Source: Luteibacter anthropi (GTDB taxonomy: Bacteria > Pseudomonadota > Gammaproteobacteria > Xanthomonadales > Rhodanobacteraceae). From it: DNA of 64,000 nucleotides. Under the pieces are notes generated by a model that worked only from the letters and a program-made list of their open reading frames with translations, was not told the origin of the DNA and searched no databases. The translations under genes and the position numbers were made by a program. Location of the stretch: the NCBI RefSeq assembly GCF_011759365.1, contig NZ_JAARLZ010000006.1, positions 1 to 64,000 of the forward strand, given 5' to 3'. This document shows, one piece after another, positions 34,288 to 44,277 of this stretch. The stretch's first letter is position 1. The number at the start of each line of letters is the position of its first letter.

Positions 34288-36300
34288 TCAGCGTGTCTTG
34301 GCATCGAGCAGTTCGGCGACGGCCTCCACCAGGGCGTGCACGGAAAAGGGCTTGCCCAGCAGGGCGGCCCTGGCGGGCAGCTGCGGGGAGTCCGCGAAAG
34401 CCTCCCAGGCGTAGCCGGTGATGAAAAGGACGGGCAGCTCTGGAAACGTCTGCCGTGAGGCCAGCGCGAGCTGGCGGCCGTCCAGGCCGGGCAGGCCGAT
34501 ATCGGTCACGAGAATGTCAGGGGCTGCCGATGTCTTCACCAGGGCCAGCGCATCATCGCCGTTGCCACAGTCGGTGACCCTGTAACCGGCGTCTTCGAGC
34601 ACTTCGCGGGAGAGCGAGCGCAGCATGTGCTCGTCTTCGACCAGCAGGACATGCTGCCCCCGGCCACGTCGGGTCGTCTGCACGACATGCGCATGCACGG
34701 CGTCATCCGCACCCCGATGGCGGGGCAGCCACAGGCTGACGGTCGTGCCTTCGCCGGGCGTGGAGTCGATGATGGCGCGGCCGCCGGTCTGCCGGGCGAA
34801 ACCGTCTACCATCGACAGGCCAAGGCCGGTGCCCTGGCCGATCGCCTTGGTCGTGAAGAAGGGATCGAACGCTTTCTCGATGACCGAGCGCGACATGCCC
34901 GTTCCCGTGTCGGTCACGGCAATGACGACGTGGTCGGTGGGGCCACTGCCGATGTCGCTGGCCGGTGCGTTGCGGGTCTGGATGGTCAGTGTCCCGCCAC
35001 CGGGCATCGCATCGCGCGCGTTGATCGCAAGGTTGAGGATGGCGCTTTCCAGCTGGCTCGCGTCGGAAAGGGTGCGCCACAGGTCGGGTTGCATGCGCAG
35101 ATTGAGCGACAGCCGTTCGCCGAGCAGGGGGCGAAGCAGCAGGTCGAGTCCCCGGACGAGGGCGTTCGTATCCACGTCGGACAACGACAGGGCCTGTTGA
35201 CGCGAGTACGCCAGCAGGCGATGGGTGAGTCCGGCTGCACGCTTGACCGCGCCACCCGCGGCGTCCAGCAGGCGACGCGTGCCGTCCACGCGACCGGCTT
35301 CCAGGCGATCGCCGACGACTTCGATCGCACCACCGATGCCGCCGAGGATATTATTGAAATCGTGGGCGATGCCTCCCGTGAGGCGCCCCAGGGCTTCCAG
35401 TTTCTGCGCATGGCGCAGCTGGTCTTCCATGTCGCGGCGGCGCTGGGTGTCGCGGCCCATGCAATAGACCACGTCGCCATCCGGTACGCAGGTCCAGGCG
35501 AACCAGCGGTATTCGTCGTCTTTCGTCCTGACGCGCAATTCCAGGTCCACCACGATGTCGCCTTCGAACAACTGGGTGATCGCATCGCGTGCGCGATCCA
35601 CATCGTCGGGATGGACCAGTTCGTCGAAGGCCAGCCCGACCAGTTCGCTGGTGTCGTAACCCAGTTCGCGCCATGCGGGATTCGCGTTGCGATAGTGCCC
35701 GTCGCGCGTGGTGATGACATACAGGTCGCGCGAGATGCCCCAGATCTGGTCGCGTTCGCGGGTGCGCAGGTCCACCTCGCGTTCGAGCGAGGTGTTCAGT
35801 TCGCGCAGAGCCAGCGACGAGCGTACGGCGCGGGTGGTTTCGTGCGCAAATCCATTGATACCGATGATGGTGCCGTGCTCGTCGCGCAGCGGCATGTACG
35901 AGATGGTCCACCAGGTTTCCTCGGCGAAACCGTGCCGGCTGAGGCGCAGCGGCATGTCGCGATGCACGGAACTCTGCCCGGCGAACGCGCGCTCCACGTG
36001 CACGGCGGTATCGGGATGGCTGTCTACCCAGAGGTCGGTGATGGTCTTGCCCGACGCATTGCCCAGGCGGGGGCCGAGCATCGGCCGGAAGCTGTCGTTG
36101 AACAACAGCGTGCGGCCGGTTCCGGCGGCCACGAACATCGGCCGGGGAGTATGAAACACCGTGGAAAGCATGGCCCGTAGCGCAGGCGGCCAGCCGTCGG
36201 GCGGTCCCAGCGGGACGCTGTTCCAGTCAAAGGCGCGTACTTCATCCGCCGCTACGGAATCGTCGGGGAGGAAGGCAAAGGGATCGGTACGGGGAGGCAT
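34288..36300 (-). CDS. Hybrid histidine kinase with PAS domains and receiver
   Basis: 670 residues, no membrane segment. Two PAS-like regions (about 45-160 and 190-290) precede the phosphoacceptor helix LTGGIAHDFNNILGGI, an ATPase domain with NLAINARDAMP (N box), DTGTGM and GTGLGLSMV, and a C-terminal receiver with the Asp in VTDIGLPG and Lys in LGKPF. A cytosolic sensor that probably sees light, oxygen or redox through PAS, unproven. No partner regulator is adjacent. Confidence 0.92.
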   Translation of the reverse strand: MPPRTDPFAFLPDDSVAADEVRAFDWNSVPLGPPDGWPPALRAMLSTVFHTPRPMFVAAGTGRTLLFNDSFRPMLGPRLGNASGKTITDLWVDSHPDTAVHVERAFAGQSSVHRDMPLRLSRHGFAEETWWTISYMPLRDEHGTIIGINGFAHETTRAVRSSLALRELNTSLEREVDLRTRERDQIWGISRDLYVITTRDGHYRNANPAWRELGYDTSELVGLAFDELVHPDDVDRARDAITQLFEGDIVVDLELRVRTKDDEYRWFAWTCVPDGDVVYCMGRDTQRRRDMEDQLRHAQKLEALGRLTGGIAHDFNNILGGIGGAIEVVGDRLEAGRVDGTRRLLDAAGGAVKRAAGLTHRLLAYSRQQALSLSDVDTNALVRGLDLLLRPLLGERLSLNLRMQPDLWRTLSDASQLESAILNLAINARDAMPGGGTLTIQTRNAPASDIGSGPTDHVVIAVTDTGTGMSRSVIEKAFDPFFTTKAIGQGTGLGLSMVDGFARQTGGRAIIDSTPGEGTTVSLWLPRHRGADDAVHAHVVQTTRRGRGQHVLLVEDEHMLRSLSREVLEDAGYRVTDCGNGDDALALVKTSAAPDILVTDIGLPGLDGRQLALASRQTFPELPVLFITGYAWEAFADSPQLPARAALLGKPFSVHALVEAVAELLDAKTR

Positions 36301-36513
36301 GATGGGCTCAGTCCGGGGCCTTTCCCGTACTGGTAGCTGGCAGGCGGGCGCGGAGTCGGTTCATCGGTGGTCCTTATCTGCGGTTTCCCCGCTCCGGATA
36401 ATGCACGAGGCGCGAAGGCGATGTCGTTGCGAAATTCTCATGGCGCCACTGTCACATACGGTGCACGTCCGGCTTGGGAGCTTGGTGTCGCATTCACCAG
36501 AGGAGGGAAGGCG

Positions 36514-36639
36514 ATGAACGACGAACAGGCCCCGGTGCCGACGAAACAAAAGGGTGGCATCGGCTATGTACTGTTGTGGATTCTCGGTGTGCCGATTCCT
36601 GTGCTCATCCTGATTGCGCTGGTACGCGGTTGCTCCTGA
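36514..36639 (+). CDS. Very small membrane protein
   Basis: 41 residues with one or two short hydrophobic segments (IGYVLLWILGVPIPVLILIAL) ending RGCS. A strong ribosome site GAGGAGGG precedes ATG 36514. The pattern resembles DUF-type stress-linked small membrane proteins, but I cannot name it. Convergent with YihY by 7 bases. Confidence 0.6.
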   Translation: MNDEQAPVPTKQKGGIGYVLLWILGVPIPVLILIALVRGCS

Positions 36640-36646
36640 GGCCGCA

Positions 36647-37528
36647 CTACTTCGTCGTGGTTTCATCGGCGAAGCTTTCGGCATGGTCTGCGGGGCGGAT
36701 GGTCGCCCCGCGGGCCACGGCCAGCCCGCGAGTCAGTTCGGCACCGAGCAGGACGATGATCGAGGCGTAGTACACCCAGGTCAGCAGCACCACGATCGCA
36801 CCCGCCGGCCCATAGGCTCCGCCGATGCTCGCGTGGTCGATGTACAGGCCGATCACGTACTTGCCCGCTGTAAATAACGCAGCCGTCAGGATTCCCCCTC
36901 TTGTCGCATCTTTCCATGCGATTTCCGCGTCAGGAAGAATGCGGTACATCGCGCCGAATGCCACCACGAAAACGGCGAATGACACCGCGGCCTCGGCGAT
37001 CTGCCATGCCTGGGTGTCGTTGGGGATCATGGCCTGGATCAGGCCGCTGACGACGAAGGAGACGATCAGCAGGAACGCGACGCCTACCAGCAGTCCGAAC
37101 GCCCGGGCCCGAGTCTTCAACCAGCCCACCACTGCCTCGCCAGGCTTGGCGCGAAGCTTCCACACCCGGTTCAAAGTGGACTGCAGCTGGGCGAATACCG
37201 CCGATGCACTGAACAGGGTGACGCACACGCCGATGATGCCGACGACGTTACCCAGGCGCGGGCGCCTTTGTGCGTTGTCGATGACCAGGCGCACGGCACC
37301 CGCGCCCTGGTCGCCGATGACCGTGGTCAGGCTCTCCACGAGCTGACCCTGCCAGGACGGTCGCAAGGCAGCGAGCACCCAGAGCAGCAGTACCAGCAGG
37401 GGAGCGAAAGAAAGCGCGGAATAGAACGCGAGTGCCGCCGCGCGGGTCATCAGCTCATCGTCGCTGAAGCCATCGGTGGCCGTGCGGATGGATTTGCGGG
37501 TGAGGTCGAACCAGTGGCGAAAGTGCAT
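36647..37528 (-). CDS. YihY/BrkB family membrane protein
   Basis: 293 residues, six membrane segments. ALAFYSALSFAPLLVLLLWVLAALRP near the start and AAVFAQLQSTLNRVWKL in the middle are typical of the YihY/virulence factor BrkB family. Older annotation as ribonuclease BN is considered wrong. The role is unclear. The CsbD gene follows upstream at 37571 on the same strand. Confidence 0.92.
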   Translation of the reverse strand: MHFRHWFDLTRKSIRTATDGFSDDELMTRAAALAFYSALSFAPLLVLLLWVLAALRPSWQGQLVESLTTVIGDQGAGAVRLVIDNAQRRPRLGNVVGIIGVCVTLFSASAVFAQLQSTLNRVWKLRAKPGEAVVGWLKTRARAFGLLVGVAFLLIVSFVVSGLIQAMIPNDTQAWQIAEAAVSFAVFVVAFGAMYRILPDAEIAWKDATRGGILTAALFTAGKYVIGLYIDHASIGGAYGPAGAIVVLLTWVYYASIIVLLGAELTRGLAVARGATIRPADHAESFADETTTK

Positions 37529-37570
37529 GCGATAACGGGCGCGGGCGCCCGAAGGCGCCCGCGCGAAAGG

Positions 37571-37756
37571 TCAGTGATGGCGGTCGTGTTTGCGTGCCTC
37601 GTCGGCCGCCTTGCCGACTTCCTTCTGGACCTTGCCGGCATTTTTCTCGATGTTGCCGGCCGCCTGCTTGGCGTGGTTGCCGGTCATCTTGCCGGTCGCT
37701 TCCTTCACGGCGCCCTTGATCTCGTGCTTCATGCCTTCAGTGCGATTCTTGTCCAC
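37571..37756 (-). CDS. CsbD family stress protein
   Basis: 61 residues. KHEIKGAVKEATGKMTGN and the Lys/Ala-rich KVQKEVGKAADEA pattern match the CsbD family, small general-stress proteins of unknown mechanism. I choose the GTG at 37756 because it gives the usual N-terminus (VDKNRTEGMKHEIKG) and has GAGG 8 bases before it; ATG 37732 is the alternative. Confidence 0.85.
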   Translation of the reverse strand: MDKNRTEGMKHEIKGAVKEATGKMTGNHAKQAAGNIEKNAGKVQKEVGKAADEARKHDRHH

Positions 37757-37879
37757 GATGGTGTCCTCGATGGCACTGCGTCGTTCGCAGCACGAACGGT
37801 GTAACCCGCGGGGGCATAAGCAGACCGTGAAGTGCCCGTGCATGCATACGCGACACGGATTCTTGGTTAGGATGGCGTC

Positions 37880-39199
37880 ATGTTTCCCTTGCCCAAGACG
37901 GCCACCGCGCCGTTCTGCCCCTCCGAAGTGGCTGGCTCGATCGTGATCCCGGCGGATCTTCCCTGGTGGAAGAAAGCCCTGCGCTTCGCCGGCCCGGGCC
38001 TGCTCGTATCCGTCGGCTACATGGACCCGGGCAACTGGGCCACCGACATCGAAGCCGGCTCGCGTTTCGGCTACCGCCTGCTCTTCGTCGTGCTGCTTTC
38101 CAGCCTGGCCGCGATCGTCCTGCAATGCCTGGCCGCCCGACTTGGCATCGCCACCGGCAAGGATCTTGCGAAGCTGTCGGCCGAGCGCTATCCGAAGGCG
38201 CTGGGGCGCATCCAGTGGGTGCTGGCCGAGATATCGATCATTTCCTGCGACCTGGCGGAGGTGCTGGGCAGTGCCCTGGCGTTCAAGCTGCTGTTCGGGG
38301 TGTCGCTACCGGTCGGTGTCGCGTTGACCGCGCTGGATACGTTCCTGGTGCTGGGCCTGCAGGGCAGGGGCTTCCGTCGCGTGGAAGCGATCATCCTCGG
38401 GCTCGTGGGCACCATCGGCATCTGTTTCGTGGTGCAGCTGTTCCTGATCGGGCCGGACTGGTCCGCGGTAGCCGCGGGCTTTGTGCCTTCGCTGCACGCG
38501 TTGTCGTCGAAGGAGCCGCTCTACCTTGCCATCGGCATCCTCGGTGCCACGATCATGCCGCACAACCTCTACCTGCATTCTTCCGTGGTGCAGACCCGTG
38601 CGGTGTCCGGCGAAGGTGGCAAGCTGGCGGCGATCCGCCTGACCCGGCTGGATACCATCGTCTCCCTCAGCCTGGCACTCCTCATCAATGCCGCGATCCT
38701 TATCGTGGCCGCCGGAGCCTTCCATAGCACGGGGCGTACTGACGTCGCCGATATCGGCGATGCCTATGAATTACTGACGCCTATCGCCGGTACCACGATC
38801 GCGGCGGCGGCATTCGCGATCGGCCTGTTCGCCTCGGGACAAAGTTCGACCTTCACCGGAACCATCGCAGGGCAGGTCATCATGGATGGCTTCCTGCAGA
38901 TGAAAATCCCTTGCTGGCAGCGCCGGCTGATCACCCGTGGGCTGGCCATCGTGCCGGCCTTCATCGGCGTGGTGATGCTGGGTGACAAGGCCATCGGCCA
39001 GCTGCTGGTGGCCAGCCAGGTCGTGCTGAGCCTCCAGCTGCCTTTCGCGATGTATCCGCTGATCCGCTTTACGGATGACCGAAGCCTCATGAAGGGGTTC
39101 GCCAATACCCGGCTCGTGTCATGGTTTGCCTGGTTCCTGTTCGTGGTGATTTCCGCGGCCAATCTTTGGCTGGTGGCTCAGGTGTTCGGTCTGGCGTGA
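37880..39199 (+). CDS. mntH: Nramp-type Mn2+/Fe2+ transporter
   Basis: 439 residues, eleven membrane helices. The metal site is intact: the helix 1 motif DPGN (GYMDPGNWATDIEAG) and the helix 6 motif MPH (GATIMPHNLYLHSS). MntH imports Mn2+, and to a lesser degree Fe2+, with protons. No Mn riboswitch or MntR operator is evident in 37757-37879. The gene is preceded by the CsbD gene, which faces away. Confidence 0.95.
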   Translation: MFPLPKTATAPFCPSEVAGSIVIPADLPWWKKALRFAGPGLLVSVGYMDPGNWATDIEAGSRFGYRLLFVVLLSSLAAIVLQCLAARLGIATGKDLAKLSAERYPKALGRIQWVLAEISIISCDLAEVLGSALAFKLLFGVSLPVGVALTALDTFLVLGLQGRGFRRVEAIILGLVGTIGICFVVQLFLIGPDWSAVAAGFVPSLHALSSKEPLYLAIGILGATIMPHNLYLHSSVVQTRAVSGEGGKLAAIRLTRLDTIVSLSLALLINAAILIVAAGAFHSTGRTDVADIGDAYELLTPIAGTTIAAAAFAIGLFASGQSSTFTGTIAGQVIMDGFLQMKIPCWQRRLITRGLAIVPAFIGVVMLGDKAIGQLLVASQVVLSLQLPFAMYPLIRFTDDRSLMKGFANTRLVSWFAWFLFVVISAANLWLVAQVFGLA

Positions 39200-39271
39200 C
39201 GCGTTGCCCACGCGTGCATCACGCGTGGCCGCGCAGTGTCGGTCGTCGACGACACCGAGGGCTATATCGCG

Positions 39272-39475
39272 ATGCACGTTCCGCCTGCGCCTGAAATACC
39301 GGGCACGCCGTCCCCGGAACCCGACGAGAAACCGGTTCCCGTTACTCCGGAAACGCCCGGCGACGACCCGGCCGGCCCGACACCGCAGGCTCCCCCGCGA
39401 CATCCCGACGACCCGGAAGACGGCCATCTGCCGCCCCCAGCCACGCCCGAGGCGCTCGCCATCCGCATTCCATGA
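39272..39475 (+). CDS. Proline-rich small protein
   Basis: 67 residues of Pro/Glu/Asp-rich low-complexity sequence, for example PPAPEIPGTPSPEPDEKPVP. No signal peptide or domain. ATG 39272 has GAGG about 11 bases upstream; the frame extends to a GTG at 39236. Similar Pro-rich frames occur in Xanthomonadales genomes, but the function is unknown. Confidence 0.4.
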   Translation: MHVPPAPEIPGTPSPEPDEKPVPVTPETPGDDPAGPTPQAPPRHPDDPEDGHLPPPATPEALAIRIP

Positions 39476-39496
39476 TGACTTTCGATGGAGGCATAC

Positions 39497-40045
39497 ATGC
39501 CCGAGAAGAAAACCACTGCCAGGGTGCGCAAGGATCGTCACGAAGGAAAGGCCGCTTCGACACAGGCCGGTGAATTCGTACGCGAGGAAATCGAACATGT
39601 GCGCGAGGGCAAGCATGGCGCACGTTCCGCGAAGCAGGCCATCGCCATCGGCCTGTCCAAGGCCCGGCGAGCCGGGGTGGACGTGAAGGCATCGAAAACG
39701 GCCAGCAAGGCCACGAAGAAAAAGGCAGCCGAGGATATGGCTGCGTCAAAACGGCGTTCGCCGGGTACCGCCACCAAGAAGACCGCGTCTCGAAAGCGCG
39801 CGGCCACGAAGACGGCGCGCACGTCTGCAACGCGCTCGGCCGCCACGACGGCGGCGCTAAAGCGCGAAGGCCAATCGGCGGCATCGAAAAAGGCGCTGTC
39901 GGCGCAGGCTCGAAAGAGTGCGTCTAAGCGTACGGCAGCCAGCCGTTCGGCGGCTGCAAAAAAGGCCGCTCAAACCAAGGGAGCGGCGGGACGAAAAACC
40001 GCCGCTAAAAAGGCGGCGAGGACCAGGGCACGCAAGGCGTCCTGA
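39497..40045 (+). CDS. DUF6496-type protein with histone H1-like basic tail
   Basis: 182 residues. The N-terminal STQAGEFVREEIEHVREGKH and AIAIGLSKARRAGV form a conserved DUF6496 block. From about residue 70 the sequence is Lys/Ala/Thr/Ser/Arg-rich low complexity like the C-terminal tail of histone H1 (SASKRTAASRSAAAKKAAQ). It probably binds DNA or RNA. GGAGG lies upstream of ATG 39497, and a terminator follows. Confidence 0.75.
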   Translation: MPEKKTTARVRKDRHEGKAASTQAGEFVREEIEHVREGKHGARSAKQAIAIGLSKARRAGVDVKASKTASKATKKKAAEDMAASKRRSPGTATKKTASRKRAATKTARTSATRSAATTAALKREGQSAASKKALSAQARKSASKRTAASRSAAAKKAAQTKGAAGRKTAAKKAARTRARKAS

Positions 40046-40059
40046 TGTCCTGACGAAAC

Positions 40060-40084
40060 AAGGCCCGCTTTGGCGGGCCTTCTT
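40060..40084 (+). terminator. Rho-independent terminator after the H1-like gene
   Basis: A 9-bp stem AAGGCCCGC / GCGGGCCTT with loop TTTG and a T-rich end, 14 bases after the stop. Confidence 0.8.
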
Positions 40085-40106
40085 CGGTATGAAACGGACG
40101 AGTGGC

Positions 40107-40268
40107 TTAGAGCACTTCGCCGTTCAGGCGGCTGGCGACTTCGCTCAGCCAGTCGTAGCCGTCCATCTCGCCGCCGAACAGATCGAGGCCATTGCTGGCT
40201 TCGGCGGCGCGGTAGCCGGCCGAGTATTCGAAAGTGGCGATGCCGTAGTCGTTGCGCAGTTCGTTCAT
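40107..40268 (-). CDS. Small protein MNELRNDYGIATFEYSAGY..., unknown family
   Basis: 53 residues, rich in aromatic and acidic residues; ends SEVASRLNGEVL before TAA. GGGAG lies 7 bases upstream of ATG 40268 on the minus strand, a good ribosome site. It is convergent with the H1-like gene across the terminator. No family recognised; the good codon structure and ribosome site make it a likely real gene. Confidence 0.6.
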   Translation of the reverse strand: MNELRNDYGIATFEYSAGYRAAEASNGLDLFGGEMDGYDWLSEVASRLNGEVL

Positions 40269-40657
40269 GTTGGTGTCTCCCAGTCATAAAGGACCGGATG
40301 TTGCGAATCGATCGCCACGTCGCCGGTCTCTGGCGTGGCGGAGGACCCTTGTCGCCCTGGCTTCCTTCTTGGAAGTCGCTTTGGGCGTGGTCCGTTCTAT
40401 CTGGTGAACAATCGAATCGTTAGGCTTTCGTCATGCGGCGGATAGGCCGAATTTCTGAACCAACGAGTTTTCCTACGACCCCTTAGTAGGGGCACCCTAT
40501 GCGTTTACAAGGGCTCCAAGTATTAAAACGTTGGACAGCGGGTGTAAGCAAAAGGTTCAAGGAAATTTGCATCCGATGCCGTTTCTGACATCTGGAACCT
40601 CCCTTCCCTGGAGCTTTCGTTCACAGGACGGGGGTGATCCGTTAACCCTAGTTTAAC
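40269..40657. other. Gene-free region, locally AT-rich
   Basis: I see no gene. The part 40430-40660 is visibly poorer in GC than the surroundings. It contains a short dyad around CCCCTTAGTAGGGG (40480-40493). The region probably holds the promoter of the small gene at 40268 on the left. Nothing else is recognised. Confidence 0.45.
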
Positions 40658-41554
40658 TCAAACGGTCGTTTGTCGCCACGGAGGGGTTTGCAACCGTTCA
40701 ACCAGGAAGTCGGCAAGCTGCCGGACCTTGGGGGACAAGTGCCTGCTTTGCGGATAAACCAGCCAGACCGCGCCGTGCTCGTAGCGCCATGGATCAAGCA
40801 GGGAGACCAGTCCACCCTCCGCAAGCGCCTGCTCCACGTAGAAGTCGGGCAGCTGGGCGACGCCCAGCCCCCGCTGGACGGCATCGAGCAGGGCCTGGCC
40901 GGAACTGGCCCGGTATCGCCCGCGAACGGTCCGCTGCCGGGGCTGCCCGTGCTCGGCGAAGATCCAGTGGGGAGCCGTGCCCAGCAGAAGGGTGTGCCCA
41001 TCCAGTTCGTCGGGCGTCGCCGGAGCCGGATGTTCGGCCAGGTAGTCGGGCGAGGCCACGACGAACAGGCGCCGCTCGCCCAGCCGGCGGGCAATCAGGT
41101 TGGAATCGGCCAGCAGGCCGGTGCGGACCGTGAGATCGTAGCCTTCCTCGATGAGGTCGACGTTGCGATTGGAGAAATCCATGTCCACGCCCAGTTGGGG
41201 GTGCTGCACCAGAAACTCGTTGACCAGGGGCGCCACGTACCGTTCGCCATAGGTGGTGGCCAGGCTGATCCGCAGGTTGCCGCGCAGGCCGTCCTGGAAA
41301 TCGACGATAGCCTGCTCGGCGGCGTCGAAGCCTTCAAGCAGGTGCCGGGCATGCTCGTAGTAAAGACGCCCGGCGTCCGTCAGGCGCAGCTTGCGGGTCG
41401 TGCGATGCAGGAGCTGGGTGCCCAGCCGCTGTTCCAGGGCGCTGACGGCGCGGCTGACATAGGCCGTGGAAAGATCGAGGCTGCGGGCCGCGGCCGAGAA
41501 ACTGCCCAGGCGCACGACCTCCACGAAGGCGTCCATCCCGTCCCATGCACGCAT
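40658..41554 (-). CDS. LysR-family transcriptional regulator
   Basis: 298 residues. The N-terminal winged helix reads MDAFVEVVRLGSFSAAARSL then LSTAYVSRAVSALEQRLG. The C-terminal effector domain spans about 90-295. It is divergent from the formaldehyde dehydrogenase gene across 130 bases (41555-41684), so it may regulate that gene; LysR proteins often control the divergent neighbour. The co-inducer is unknown. Confidence 0.93.
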   Translation of the reverse strand: MRAWDGMDAFVEVVRLGSFSAAARSLDLSTAYVSRAVSALEQRLGTQLLHRTTRKLRLTDAGRLYYEHARHLLEGFDAAEQAIVDFQDGLRGNLRISLATTYGERYVAPLVNEFLVQHPQLGVDMDFSNRNVDLIEEGYDLTVRTGLLADSNLIARRLGERRLFVVASPDYLAEHPAPATPDELDGHTLLLGTAPHWIFAEHGQPRQRTVRGRYRASSGQALLDAVQRGLGVAQLPDFYVEQALAEGGLVSLLDPWRYEHGAVWLVYPQSRHLSPKVRQLADFLVERLQTPPWRQTTV

Positions 41555-41600
41555 CGATCTTTGCTCCCAGGTAAAGATGCTTCACCCGTGGGCCCGTTAA

Positions 41601-42797
<1,197 letters not shown>

Positions 42798-42806
42798 GTG
42801 CCCTCG

Positions 42807-43223
42807 ATGAACGAAACGATCGACCTGATCCGCCGTTACTACGATGCCTTCAATCGTGCCGACTGGGCCGGCATGCTCGACCTGCTCGACGAGAACGTCC
42901 ATCACGACGTCAACCAGGGCGGCCGGGAAACCGGGCGCGCCCGGTTCGCCGCCTTTCTCGACCGCATGAGCGTGAGCTACAGCGAAAAGCTGAAGAACAT
43001 CGTGGTCATGGTCAATGAAGCCGGTGATCGCGCGGCGGCCGAGTACGTGGTGCACGGGGTCTACAAGGCCACCGACGAGGGCCTGCCGCTGGCGCAGGGA
43101 CAGGCCTACGTGCTTCCGGGAGGGGCGTTCTTCGACGTGACGAACGGCCGCATCACCCGCGTCAGCAACTACTACAACCTGGAAGACTGGCAGGCCCAGG
43201 TGCGTCGGGTCGAGGTCGACTGA
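42807..43223 (+). CDS. NTF2/SnoaL-like (ketosteroid isomerase-fold) protein
   Basis: 138 residues. IDLIRRYYDAFNRADWAGMLDLLDENVHHD is the opening of many SnoaL-like cone-fold proteins. It starts 9 bases after the dehydrogenase gene and may be in its operon. The substrate is unknown; the pocket could bind a small hydrophobic or aldehyde-derived ligand. Confidence 0.85.
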   Translation: MNETIDLIRRYYDAFNRADWAGMLDLLDENVHHDVNQGGRETGRARFAAFLDRMSVSYSEKLKNIVVMVNEAGDRAAAEYVVHGVYKATDEGLPLAQGQAYVLPGGAFFDVTNGRITRVSNYYNLEDWQAQVRRVEVD

Positions 43224-43289
43224 CGACTTGAAGCGCGGGCAACGGGCCGCACGTCATCAAGCGACCCCTTGCCCCGCGTCAGGTATCGC

Positions 43290-44276
43290 ATGCCCTGGAT
43301 CAACCCGTTTTACGACGCCGCCCTGGCGCACCACACACCGGAAGGTTTCCGCAACCTCGAACCGGAGACCCGTGAGCCTGGTGGCCTGAAGCGCTGGCGC
43401 CGGGAACGGAAGGAACAGGGTGTGCCGAAGCCGCCCGCCGAGGGCTACGACGCATTCACTCGGCGCTGGTTCCAGCCAGCCGAATTCAGCGGTGTGGACG
43501 ATGCCGCATGGTGGCTGGGGCATGCGACGGTCCTGGTCAGGCGCGGTGGGCTCAACGTGCTGACCGATCCCGTGCTCGGGCAGCGTGCGTCCCCCCTCTC
43601 GTTTGCGGGCCCCGCCCGGCGCACCCCGACTCCGGTGGGCATCGCCGGGTTGCCGCGGATCGATGTCGTGGTCATTTCCCACAACCATTACGACCATCTG
43701 GACCGGGCCAGCGTGCATGCGCTGGCGCGGCGCTTCCCCGAGGCCGTGTTCCTGGTGCCTCTGGGCCTGAAGCGCTGGTTCGACAAGGAGCGCATCGGTA
43801 ACGTGCGCGAGCTTGACTGGTGGGCCTCCACCGAGGTTCGTGGCAGCACGTTCACCTTCGTGCCCGCCCGTCACTGGAGCGCACGCACTCTTTGGGATCG
43901 CAACCGTTCCCTGTGGGGTGGCTGGGTGATGACCCAGGGTGATTTCCGTTTCTGGTTCGCCGGCGATACCGGTTACTCCGACAAGCTGGCCGAGATCGGG
44001 CGGCGCCTGGGCGCCATCGATCTTGCGGCGATCCCCATCGGCGCGTATGCGCCGCGCTGGTTCATGCAGGGCCAGCATGTTGATCCGGCGCAGGCCGTGC
44101 AGTTGCATCGCGAGGTGGGGTGCGGGCGATCCATCGCCATCCACTGGGGCGTGTTCGAACTGGCCGACGATCAGCTCGACGAGCCGCCGCGTCTGCTGGG
44201 CGATGCACTCGCGGATGCGGGCATGACGGCGGACGATTTCCTGCTGCTGAAGATCGGCGGCCGTATCGCGGTGTGA
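43290..44276 (+). CDS. MBL-fold hydrolase, NAPE-PLD-like
   Basis: 328 residues of the metallo-beta-lactamase fold. The metal motif HNHYDHLD (HxHxDH) is followed by a further His in PARHWSART, the Asp in FAGDTGYSD, and the late His in AIHWGVFEL. Such proteins resemble N-acylphosphatidylethanolamine phospholipase D and UlaG-like hydrolases. The substrate is not known. AGGT lies upstream of ATG 43290. Convergent with the CGNR gene, one base apart. Confidence 0.88.
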   Translation: MPWINPFYDAALAHHTPEGFRNLEPETREPGGLKRWRRERKEQGVPKPPAEGYDAFTRRWFQPAEFSGVDDAAWWLGHATVLVRRGGLNVLTDPVLGQRASPLSFAGPARRTPTPVGIAGLPRIDVVVISHNHYDHLDRASVHALARRFPEAVFLVPLGLKRWFDKERIGNVRELDWWASTEVRGSTFTFVPARHWSARTLWDRNRSLWGGWVMTQGDFRFWFAGDTGYSDKLAEIGRRLGAIDLAAIPIGAYAPRWFMQGQHVDPAQAVQLHREVGCGRSIAIHWGVFELADDQLDEPPRLLGDALADAGMTADDFLLLKIGGRIAV

Positions 44277-44277
44277 T

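Noticed and set aside
34627-36180. Plus-strand frame of 517 codons opposite the hybrid histidine kinase
   Set aside because: Shadow frame; kinase motifs on the minus strand are intact.
37757-37879. Manganese riboswitch upstream of mntH
   Set aside because: I could not find the conserved yybP-ykoY helices or an intrinsic terminator in this short gap.
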